Assembly (NCBI GenBank): GCA_037478835.1
Contig: JBBFLV010000002.1
Coordinates: 364,555-428,554 of the forward strand
Reading direction: 5' to 3'
From: 630D-37 sp037478835
Lineage (GTDB): Bacteria; Chloroflexota; Anaerolineae; Anaerolineales; Villigracilaceae
Length of the DNA: 64,000 nt
Position 1 is the stretch's first letter. Each line of letters starts with the position of its first letter. The notes below the pieces were generated by a model. That model was not told where the DNA came from and did not search any database. It saw only the letters and a list, made by a program, of their open reading frames with translations. A program made the position numbers and the translations under genes. This document shows, piece after piece, positions 38,491 to 47,000 of this stretch.

Positions 38491-38973
38491 ATGTCCTCTT
38501 TCTGCCTTCAGCCTCTGCATCCGGCGGCACGCCGCGGCATATTGCTCTTGGAAGAAGGCGAATTCTTCGAGGCGCATGAGGCCCTGGAGCTGGCCTGGCG
38601 CGAAACGACCGATCCCGGACGGGAACTGTATCAGGGTATCTTACAAGCGGCGGTGACCTATTTGCATTTGAGCCGGGGGAATTGGGAGGGGGCGAACAAA
38701 GTCTATCGCCGCGCCCTGCGACATCTTCAACCGTGGCGACCGCGCTGCCAGGGGGTGGACCTCGAAGCGCTGTTAGGACATTTGGCTCAGGTGCTGGAAG
38801 CCGCGGCGAAGGCCTCTCCCGAAGCGTTTACCCCGCCGCAGAGATTGCTTCCCGATACTTCCCGCACGTACTTCTGCGACTGCTGCGGCCACGAGATGAT
38901 CGAGCGAAACTGTAAGGTGATCTGCCCGAATTGTGGCTATCGTTTCGATTGCTCCGATCTGACGCTATATTAG
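38491..38973 (+). CDS. DUF309 protein fused to a zinc ribbon
   Basis: A 160-residue protein. Residues 10-100 match DUF309, a small helical family, by FFEAHEALELAWRE and LYQGILQAAVTYLHL. Residues 127-158 form a C4 zinc ribbon (CDCCGHEM...CPNCGYRFDCSDL) not usual in DUF309. Function unknown; the fusion hints at nucleic-acid or protein binding. It is likely cotranscribed with the GNAT gene. Confidence 0.82.
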   Translation: MSSFCLQPLHPAARRGILLLEEGEFFEAHEALELAWRETTDPGRELYQGILQAAVTYLHLSRGNWEGANKVYRRALRHLQPWRPRCQGVDLEALLGHLAQVLEAAAKASPEAFTPPQRLLPDTSRTYFCDCCGHEMIERNCKVICPNCGYRFDCSDLTLY

Positions 38974-39246
38974 TCGGATGGTCGGATGGTCGGATGGTCG
39001 GATGGTCGGATGGTCGGGTGGTCGGTTGGTCGGATGGTCGGGTGGTCGGTTGGTCGGNNNNNNNNNNNNNNNNNNNNNNNNNNNNNNNNNNNNNNNNNNN
39101 NNNNNNNNNNNNNNNNNNNNNNNNNNNNNNNNNNNNNNNNNNNNNNNNNNNNNNNNNTGGTCGGTTGGTCGGATGGTCGGGTGGTCGGTTGGTCGGATGG
39201 TCGGGTGGTCGGTTGGTCGGATGGTCGGGTGGTCGGATGGTCGGGT
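38974..39246. repeat. 8-bp minisatellite with a 24-bp higher-order unit, interrupted by an assembly gap
   Basis: Tandem GGTCGGAT, GGTCGGGT and GGTCGGTT octamers. After four identical GGTCGGAT copies the order settles into a 24-bp unit of the three variants, seen on both sides of the 100-N gap. Its true length is unknown. Reading frames through it are low-complexity artefacts. Confidence 0.95.
39058..39157. other. Assembly gap of 100 N inside the minisatellite
   Basis: Exactly 100 undetermined bases, a conventional placeholder; real size unknown. Confidence 0.98.
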
Positions 39247-39274
39247 GGCTAAGGGAGAACGAAAATGGAGTGCA

Positions 39275-39325
39275 ATCTACGGTCTAGGTCTATGGTCCAC
39301 CGTCCACCGTCTATCGTCCATGCTC
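39275..39325. repeat. 'CTACGGTCTAGGTCTATGGTCC' type repeat patch overlapping a gene end
   Basis: Member of the ACCGTCTACGG family; the stop codon of the PLP decarboxylase (39311-39313) and its last codons lie in it. Confidence 0.7.
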
Positions 39326-40765
39326 CGAGAAAATCTCCTCCAGCAAATCCAGCACCAATTCCCGCAGATCGCCGCGATTGGGCAAGGTGCCGATTAGGCC
39401 GTAGAGGGGTGCAGTGCGCGTAGGCAAACCTTTGCCGCCGCTGCCGCCGCCCAGCCATGCAGATGCCTTATCCATGAGCGTGCTCATCCAGGAGGGTGGC
39501 AGCAGGCGCGCGGCGAGGTTACTCGCGCCGATCAGCGCACGCGAAAGGGATTTGCGCAAAGAGGGCCGGCGGACGATGGCTACGCATTCGGCCAGATCGC
39601 GCAGGAATTCGGCCCGTACCGCCGTGTGCACATAGTTCACGGTCATGTGTAGGGAAGGCGGAAACTGTTGACGGTCGAGATGCCAGCCGCGCAGGCTCAA
39701 TTCATCGGCCAGCTCATAAACATCCAACTCGTCCGAGGCCACGGCGAAGACGCTCATCTCCGGTTCCCCGAGGATCTTTAGCCCCGGCAGCGCACGGATG
39801 CCGGCCTGAAGGTACTTTGTGGTTTCCATCACCCGCGCCGTGATCTCCAAATAACCCTCCTCGCCGAGAAAATGGAGCAATGCCCAGGCCGCGGCGATCG
39901 GTCCGCCCGGGCGCGAGCCGCTGATGACCGGCGAAGGGTATATCCCCCCTGGCCAATCGGTGGAAACGAACATCTGATAACGTCGGAGCTGGGGGGTTCG
40001 GTGAAGCAAAACCGAGGCCGGCTTGGCCGCATAGCCGAACTTGTGCAGATCGGCCGAGATCGAGGTCACGCCGGGCACGCGGAAATCAAAAGGTGGCACC
40101 GGGTAGCCCAGCTTACGCACGAATGGCAACATGAATCCGCCCACGCAAGCATCCACGTGGAAGAGCAGGCCGTGTTTTTGGGCCAATTCCCCGATTTCGG
40201 TGATCGGGTCTACCACGCCGTGCGGATAGGAAGGTGCCGAAGCGACCAACAGAATAGTTTGAGATGTGATTGCCCGTTCCATTGCTTCCACATCGGCGCG
40301 GAAATCGTCACGTACCGGAACGTAGACCGGTCGCACGCCGAAATAATGGGCGGCCTTTTCAAACGCCGGATGTGCACTGCGTGGCAAGATCATCTCTGGG
40401 GTGTGGATATGGGGGCGGTGGGCACGCGCCCAATCGCGCGCCGTCTTGACCGCCAGGAGTACGCTTTCCGTGCCTCCGCTCGTGATGTTGCCGCGCACCT
40501 GTTCATCGCCTCCCAGCAGCGAAGCCGTCATCGAAACCACCTCGTTTTCAAACTTGCGCAGGCTGGGGAAAGCGGTGGGGTTCAGGCCGTTTTCGGCAAA
40601 GAAGAGTGTATAGGCATCTTTCAATAAGGCATCAATTTCCTCAGAAATGTGATAAACCAGTCCAAAAACGCGCCCCTGTTGCCAGCGAATGTCTTTCTCA
40701 CGAGCAGCGCGGAGGGCTTCCAAGATGCTTTCTCTAGATTGCCCCTGGCGAGGAAAGGATTTCAT
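39311..40765 (-). CDS. PLP-dependent group II decarboxylase / sphingosine-1-phosphate lyase-like
   Basis: A 484-residue pyridoxal-phosphate enzyme. Visible marks: GNITSGGTESVLLAVKTARDWA (phosphate-binding loop), HVDACVGGFMLPF (the Asp that binds the pyridine nitrogen) and SISADLHKFGYAAK with the Schiff-base lysine after His. The HPAFEKAAHYFG segment and overall order fit the sphingosine-1-phosphate lyase branch better than glutamate decarboxylase. The last 70 residues are a basic, Gly/Pro-rich extension. Substrate cannot be fixed from sequence alone. Confidence 0.87.
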   Translation of the reverse strand: MKSFPRQGQSRESILEALRAAREKDIRWQQGRVFGLVYHISEEIDALLKDAYTLFFAENGLNPTAFPSLRKFENEVVSMTASLLGGDEQVRGNITSGGTESVLLAVKTARDWARAHRPHIHTPEMILPRSAHPAFEKAAHYFGVRPVYVPVRDDFRADVEAMERAITSQTILLVASAPSYPHGVVDPITEIGELAQKHGLLFHVDACVGGFMLPFVRKLGYPVPPFDFRVPGVTSISADLHKFGYAAKPASVLLHRTPQLRRYQMFVSTDWPGGIYPSPVISGSRPGGPIAAAWALLHFLGEEGYLEITARVMETTKYLQAGIRALPGLKILGEPEMSVFAVASDELDVYELADELSLRGWHLDRQQFPPSLHMTVNYVHTAVRAEFLRDLAECVAIVRRPSLRKSLSRALIGASNLAARLLPPSWMSTLMDKASAWLGGGSGGKGLPTRTAPLYGLIGTLPNRGDLRELVLDLLEEIFSEHGR

Positions 40766-41113
40766 GAGACCTCCTTTTGAGTGTGAATGAAGCGGGGGAC
40801 GGAAGAAGGGAGAACGGAGAGCGTGAGAACGGGAGAAAGGGAGAACGGGAGAGCATGAGGGCAGGAGAGGGGATATGCAGCGATTTTAACCGCTTTCTTC
40901 AATGAATGTTTGGGCGGAACAAACTCTTTTTTCCGCTATCCTGCTACAGAAGACATGCGGGAGGGGTGAAATGGCAGGAAGTTTCTCGAATCTGTTTTCT
41001 GCATTTTACTCATAGGTTTCAGGTTTTTGCGATTTGTTCTGTATTTTATAAACAAATGTTAATTTATAAACTCAATCATTGCATTGCGGGCGTCATTGCG
41101 CCGTGATTTGCAC
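40766..41113. other. Gene-free stretch with a polypurine repeat
   Basis: 40798-40874 is a purine-rich reiteration of GGGAGAACGGGAGAGC-type units; the complementary pyrimidine tract lies at 59037-59100 after the CRISPR array. The rest, to the promoter of the S1 gene, is A/T-rich without a gene. Confidence 0.7.
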
Positions 41114-41142
41114 TTGCCAACTTGCCCATTCGCCTTTATAAT
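41114..41142 (+). promoter_or_regulatory. Promoter of the S1 protein gene
   Basis: TTGCCA (41114-41119), 17 bases, TATAAT (41137-41142). Predicted leader about 31 nt, with GGAG at 41165-41168 as a weak ribosome site. Confidence 0.75.
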
Positions 41143-41179
41143 TCACCTGATCAAATTCCTTTGTGGAGTCGTAAAGCGT

Positions 41180-42400
41180 ATGAGTGAACAGGAAACCCTA
41201 AACCCGGGGGCTACGCAAGAAGAAACAACCGAAAATCTGGAAACCCTGCTTACCGAGGATGCCCTGCACATTGAAGTGCCTCGTTCCGGTGAAATTCGGA
41301 AAGGGGTGATTGCCAGCATCAGCCCTTCCCAAATTCTGGTGAGCATCGGCACCAAATCCGAAGGCGTGATCAGCGGCCGCGAGCTGGAACTGATGAGCGA
41401 GGAAGAGCGAGCCGCCTTACAGGTGGGGCAGGAAATTCCGGTCTACGTGCTGCGCTCGGAAGATGTGAACGGGAACGTGATCCTTTCCTACCGTCGAGCG
41501 CGCGACCACATGGCATGGCAACGTGTGGCCGAGGCCAAACGCAACGATGAAACCATCCATACCCGCATCACCGGTTACAACAAGGGCGGCTTAGAAGTGG
41601 ATATCTTTGGGCTGCGCGGTTTCTTGCCGGCCTCGCAGATCGGCACCCTGCGCCGGGCACAATCTTCCGGAGAGGCGAACGAAGAGCGTTGGAAGCAATG
41701 GGTTGGCGAGCCGATCGATGTTCGTATCCTGGAATTCGACCGCGAGCGTCATCGGCTGGTTGTCTCTGAACGCGCCGCAGAACCCTCGCGCCAGGAGATG
41801 AAAACGCGCGCCGTCGCCGCGTTGGAGGAAGGCAAAATCTACACCGGTCGCGTCACCAGCTTGGCCGATTTCGGCGCCTTCGTCAACGTCAACGGTGCGG
41901 ATGGCCTGGTTCATCTTTCCGAAATCTCTTGGGAGCATGTCTCCCACCCGCGCGAGGTACTCAAGGTCGGGCAAGAGGTGCAGGTCAAAGTGATTGGGAT
42001 CGATCGGGAAAACCTGCGCATCAGCCTCTCGATCCGCCAGACGATGGAAGATCCCTGGAAGCAGAAAGTGGCGCACTACAGCCGCGGGCAGCTGGTCGAA
42101 GGCGTGATCACCCGTTTGACCAAATTCGGTGCCTTTGCTCGCCTGGATAGCGGCGTGGAAGGCCTGATCCACATCTCTGAAATCAGCGATCAACGCATTC
42201 ACCACCCCAAAGAAGTGCTTCGCGAGGGCGAGGTCAAGACGTTGCGCATCATCCGCATTGATCACGAACAACGCCGCATCGGCTTGAGCCTGCGTCAGGT
42301 AGATTCTGCCGCCTTCGCCGATAAAGATTTCAAGATGCTGACCCAAGAACTGGAAGAGATCGAACAGCAAGAAAGTGAAGGCTCGGTGAGCGAGAAGTGA
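41180..42400 (+). CDS. rpsA: S1 RNA-binding protein, ribosomal protein S1-like
   Basis: A 406-residue protein with four S1 domains at about residues 30-105, 115-190, 205-280 and 290-365, the last two the most typical (GRVTSLADFGAFVNVNGADG, GVITRLTKFGAFARLDSGVEG), then an acidic Glu-rich tail. Four domains is the form found in many Gram-positive and Chloroflexota-type bacteria, against six in E. coli. It helps mRNA bind the ribosome. ATG 41180 is chosen, since the upstream in-frame extension crosses the promoter. Confidence 0.88.
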   Translation: MSEQETLNPGATQEETTENLETLLTEDALHIEVPRSGEIRKGVIASISPSQILVSIGTKSEGVISGRELELMSEEERAALQVGQEIPVYVLRSEDVNGNVILSYRRARDHMAWQRVAEAKRNDETIHTRITGYNKGGLEVDIFGLRGFLPASQIGTLRRAQSSGEANEERWKQWVGEPIDVRILEFDRERHRLVVSERAAEPSRQEMKTRAVAALEEGKIYTGRVTSLADFGAFVNVNGADGLVHLSEISWEHVSHPREVLKVGQEVQVKVIGIDRENLRISLSIRQTMEDPWKQKVAHYSRGQLVEGVITRLTKFGAFARLDSGVEGLIHISEISDQRIHHPKEVLREGEVKTLRIIRIDHEQRRIGLSLRQVDSAAFADKDFKMLTQELEEIEQQESEGSVSEK

Positions 42401-42431
42401 GCCTTTCTCTGCGTAGCTTCTGGCACACTCT

Positions 42432-43505
42432 ATGCTCTGGATCATAGACGCACACGAGGATCTGGCCTGGAACATCCTCCAGTTCGGCCGCGATTACACT
42501 TTATCGGTTCAAGAGACGCGAGCACGAGAGGCCGGCACGGAGGCTGTAGAACACAACGGAAACACCTTACTCGGCTGGCCGGAATATCAACAAGGCAGGG
42601 TGGCTATCGTTTTCGCCACCCTTTTTGCCACTCCGGCGCGCCGTAGACAGGCCTGGGAACGTGTCAGCTATGCTTCTCCTGACGAGGCGCATGCGGTGTA
42701 CCGGCGTCAGGTACAAGTTTACCAGGAGCTGTGTGAGCGTCATCCACAGCATTTCCGTTTGCTCATATCCCGATCCCAAATGGAATCTCATCTGCAAGAG
42801 TGGCAGAGCCCTTCCGAAGACGGTCGGCCGGTCGGTTTGATCCTCCTCATGGAGGGCGCAGAAGGCGTTCGCACGCCGGATGAATTGGCGGAATGGTGGG
42901 AACTGGGCTTGCGGCAGATCGGCTTGGCCTGGGCCGGCACCCGTTTTTGTGGCGGAACGGGCGAACCCGGCCCGTTAACCGATGAAGGCCGCCGCCTGCT
43001 GCGGGCGATGGCCGAATTCCCGTTTGCCCTCGATCTCAGCCATATGGACGAACGCGCCGCGCTGGAGGCGCTAGATGAATATCCCGGCCCCATCCTGGTG
43101 AGTCATGCCAATTGTGCCGCCTTGTTGCGCGGCAGTAACAGCAACCGTCACCTGAGCGATCTCCTCATCCGTCGCGTGGTCGAACGAGATGGCGTGATCG
43201 GCGTCGTCCCGTTCAATCGTTTCCTGCGCCCCGGCTGGCAAAAGGGCGACCCCCGTCTGCCGCTCGACTTGCTGCTGGCACATATCGATCATGTCTGTCA
43301 GCTGGCCGGCGATGCCCTACACGTGGGGTTGGGCACCGATTTTGACGGAGGCTTCGGCCTAGAATCCGCGCCACAGGGGATCGAAAGCATTGCCGATCTG
43401 CAAAAGATCGCCCCGATGTTGGCCGAAAGAGGGTATTCGGAAGATTCGATTGCCGCTATCTTCGGAACAAACTGGCAAAGACACCTTACCCAAACCTTAC
43501 CGTAG
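42432..43505 (+). CDS. M19 (renal-type) membrane dipeptidase family protein
   Basis: A 357-residue TIM-barrel metallohydrolase. Zinc-site residues are visible in order: DAHEDLAW (H-x-D), the bridging Glu in LLMEGAEG, LDLSHMD, VSHANC, and the Asp of LGTDFDG. M19 enzymes hydrolyse dipeptides, often with D-residues. No signal peptide, so cytoplasmic here. No ribosome site precedes the ATG; it lies 31 nt after the S1 gene. Confidence 0.88.
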   Translation: MLWIIDAHEDLAWNILQFGRDYTLSVQETRAREAGTEAVEHNGNTLLGWPEYQQGRVAIVFATLFATPARRRQAWERVSYASPDEAHAVYRRQVQVYQELCERHPQHFRLLISRSQMESHLQEWQSPSEDGRPVGLILLMEGAEGVRTPDELAEWWELGLRQIGLAWAGTRFCGGTGEPGPLTDEGRRLLRAMAEFPFALDLSHMDERAALEALDEYPGPILVSHANCAALLRGSNSNRHLSDLLIRRVVERDGVIGVVPFNRFLRPGWQKGDPRLPLDLLLAHIDHVCQLAGDALHVGLGTDFDGGFGLESAPQGIESIADLQKIAPMLAERGYSEDSIAAIFGTNWQRHLTQTLP

Positions 43506-43508
43506 ATT

Positions 43509-43970
43509 ATGTCTGCAAATCCACTCCCCTCTACCCAATCTGGTCTCAATGGCCCTTCGCGGCGCTGGCGGGTGCGTGCCGGACTTTTCGTGAGCTTATT
43601 CGGCTTCTTTGTGCTGATCGTGGGGGCCAAACCCGGCTGGTTAGGGTTAGATCGTAGCCCGGTGGTTGGCTTTGTACAGACGGCGGTTTTTGTCATCGGG
43701 TTGGGCATCCTTTGCCTCGGCGGATGGACAACCTTCGTTGCACTGTGGGGGAATCAAGATCGTTCCATCCTGGCCGATATCGGTTTGCGGCTGGTGGCAA
43801 CCGGCTATGTGGTGGTGGTCTTTGCGGGTATGGCGGATGTTTTCGGCTTTGGTAGCCAATCGCTGCCCAAGGTGCCTTTCTTCGGCCCCTGGCAGGCCAA
43901 CGGCGTGATGCTCGGACAGGCGATCATTTTGTTGGGCTTCCTGCTGATGTTGCCCACCAAAGCGCGCTAA
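43509..43970 (+). CDS. Small membrane protein, four predicted helices
   Basis: A 153-residue protein with four hydrophobic segments (about residues 22-45, 55-80, 90-112 and 128-150) and a short basic N-terminus. I recognise no family. It starts three bases after the dipeptidase stop, so it is probably cotranslated. Confidence 0.75.
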   Translation: MSANPLPSTQSGLNGPSRRWRVRAGLFVSLFGFFVLIVGAKPGWLGLDRSPVVGFVQTAVFVIGLGILCLGGWTTFVALWGNQDRSILADIGLRLVATGYVVVVFAGMADVFGFGSQSLPKVPFFGPWQANGVMLGQAIILLGFLLMLPTKAR

Positions 43971-44027
43971 AGGGAACCCCAGACCGGTCGGATACGTTCC
44001 TGGATTGAGTTCTCTTTTGTGATTCGA

Positions 44028-44055
44028 GGACAAACCATTCCGTTTGTCCGAGGAG
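44028..44055 (+). promoter_or_regulatory. Hairpin directly before the ribosome site of the macroglobulin gene
   Basis: GGACAAAC (44028-44035) and GTTTGTCC (44042-44049) form an 8-bp stem with a six-base loop, followed immediately by GAGGAG (44050-44055) and the ATG six bases later. With no T-run it is not a typical terminator; it could affect translation or mRNA stability. Confidence 0.5.
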
Positions 44056-44061
44056 CCCTTC

Positions 44062-47000
44062 ATGAAATCCTATTTCCTCCTGTTCGTTTTGCTCTTCCTG
44101 CTTGTCGCTTGCGGTCCGGCTCGGTTGCCGATTGAGGCCTCTCCCACTGCTCAGAGCACTCCCACAAGCGTTCCGTTTCTCCTCCCTACCCCCTCAGATA
44201 GACCCCAAATCATTCGCCAGAACCCCTTGCCCCAAGAAAGGCTTTCCACCTTGCCTACCCTGGGGCTGGTTTTCGATCGGGCGATGGATCGCGTCTCCGT
44301 GGAAAAGGCCTGGAAATTTGCCGGGGAGGATGGTAAACCGATTTCCGGGAGGTTCTCTTGGCAGGATGATCGCACGGTTCAGTTTCAGCCGGTGGCGCCC
44401 CTTTCGCCCGGCCGCACGTACACACTGACCCTCGGAGTGCAGGCCCGCGATGTACAGGGGATTCCCTTGGCCGAAGAATGGCGAGCTGTCTATCACACCA
44501 CCGAAGCTTTGCAGGTCGGCCAAGTGTTCCCGGCCAACGGCGTCACAGATGCCGATCCAACCACGGCCTTGACCATCGTCTTTAACAAGCCTGTGGTGCC
44601 TCTCAGCCCGGAAGAGAACCCGCAAGCGCTGCCGACCCCGGTGCAATTCGATCCCCCGATCCCCGGCGAGGGGCGGTGGGTGAGCACTTCGGTATATATC
44701 TTCCAGCCGGCCGAGCCCTTGATAGGAGGGCAGACCTACCGCGGCGTGATCCCGGCCGGGCTGCAGGAGCCGCTGGGCACGCAGCTGGAGGAAGACTTCG
44801 TTTGGGAGTTCCGCGTCCGTCCTTTGCGCGTGTTGGAGGTGAGCTTCCCGAATTCGCTTTATTACGATACTGACACCGAGGAGCGGGTGCGGCTGGATGG
44901 GCAGATCGTCCTGCTTTTCGATCATCCCATCGAGCGTGCGACGCTCCAACAGGCCGTGCGCATTACCGACCCGGAAAACCGCTCCATTCCCTTCCGCGCG
45001 AAGTGGAACGAAACCTCCGATCAGGTCACCCTGATCCCGCTGACGCGCTACCGCCCTGATACACGTTACACCCTGCGCATCTCCACCGATCTGCGCGCCC
45101 AGGATGGCAGCCGCATGGAGGGAGAAGAACAGATTTCGTTCCGCACGCTCCCTGCTCCGAGTGTGATCCGCTTCTTCCCGCCCGAAGAAGAGACTTTCTA
45201 TATGCCGCAAGTGGTTCTAGAGTTCAGCACCCTGATGCACAAGGACAGCGTGCTCTCCCGCTTGCGCATCACTCCCCGGCCACCTTCGCTGAAAACCTAC
45301 TTGGATGACTGGAATCGTGCCTTGATCCTGGAGGGGTTGGAGCCCGGCGTCACCTATGAGATTCGTCTATTGCCGGGGGCGCGGGATATTTACGGCAACG
45401 CGATCACCAAAGAATATACGTTCATCCGCAAGAACGGCTACTATCAGCCGTTTGCTTTCTTCCAAACCTACCAGGTTACCCAACCCCTGATCTTCCGCCA
45501 GGCGAGCAAGCAGGAAATCTACCTGGATTACGCCAACCTGGATACGTTGGAATTCAGGCTGTATTCGCTGACCCCGGCCGAATTCCGCCGCCTGACGGAT
45601 TGGAGCATTTGGCCGACCGATTGGCGCACCTCCAAGTCGCCGCTGCGCACCTGGAAGCTGAGCGTGGACCCCTCGCCGGAACGCGTCCGCCGCATCGCTA
45701 TTTCCCTCGAAGAACAGGAGAAACTCCCACCCGGTCTCTATTTCCTTGGGGTGCGTTCTCCGGCCATTAAAACGGCCGAATCTTTTGCCTCTGCGGCGCT
45801 GCTCATCGTCTCCGATGACATCCTGATGTTGAAAGCGGCGCCCGGCGAGGCCCTGGCTTGGCTGTTGAACGCCGCAGACGGCCGGCCGGTCGAAGGGGTG
45901 AAGGTCTCTTTTTACGATCAGGAGTTCCGCTCGATCGGCGAAGCGACCACAGACGCTCAAGGTTTGGCCCACTGGAGGAGCGAAAAGAACGACCGAGCGC
46001 AGTATGCCGTGGCCGAAGGCAAGGGTCATTTGGCGATGATCTCCCAAAACTGGAGCTGGCTCTATCCAGAGCGCTTCGGGTTCTATTCTGCCTACCAGGC
46101 TGAGACCAGGCGTCCGGTTGCGGTCATCTATACCGAGCGCCCGATCTACCGTCCCGGCCAGGAAGTTTACTTCAAGGGCATTGTGCGCATCGAAGACGAT
46201 CTGCGCTATTTGTTGCCCACCACGTTCTCTAAGGTGACGGTGATCCTTTCCAACGAGGAGGGCGCGTTGTGCCGTCAGGTTTTAACGCTCTCTCCGCAAG
46301 GCACGTTCTCCGGGTCCTGTACCTTGAGCGAAGATGCTCCGGTGGGGAATTATACGATCCAGGTCCATGTCGGTGATATGGAGGAGAAGGCGAAGGACGG
46401 GTCGGCGATCGGCTATGTCTATTTCCGCGTGGCGGCGTATGTCAAACCGCGCTTCCAGGTGAGCCTAAAGGCCGAGCCGCAGCGCCTGGTTAGCGGTGAG
46501 ACGGCCTCCTTCCGCCTGAACGCGGCCTATTATGCCGGCGGCAAGCTGAGCCAGGCACCGCTCGAATGGTTCATCGAAGCTTCGCCGGCTTCTTATACTC
46601 CTCCCCAAACCTACGATACGTATTCCTTCTATTTTTGGGAAGACAGTCCTCGCTGTGCCTATGGTTATCCGTGCCGGCCTGCTGTGCCGCCCCTCTACCG
46701 CCAGGGGAGTGGACAAACGGACGAAGAGGGGAATTTTGAGCATCAGGAAACGTTCCTGCTTCCCCAAAATGTTGCGGCGTTGAACTACACGTTCAACGTC
46801 AACGTGAAGGATGTAGGGGGGAACGTAGTCGGCAGTTATGCTACTGTGACCGTCTTCGGCAGTAGCCTGTTCCCCGGTGTGCGAACGCCGTCCTATCTCG
46901 GTGAGATCGGCAAGCCCATCCCGATCGAACTCGTGGCCTTGAACCTAGAGGGGGCCCCTGCTCCCGATCGGCAGTTGACCGTGGCGCTTTATGAGCAACG

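Noticed and set aside
38931..39397. Open frames with VGWSDGRMVGWS repeats
   Set aside because: Low-complexity translation of the 8-bp minisatellite and the N gap.
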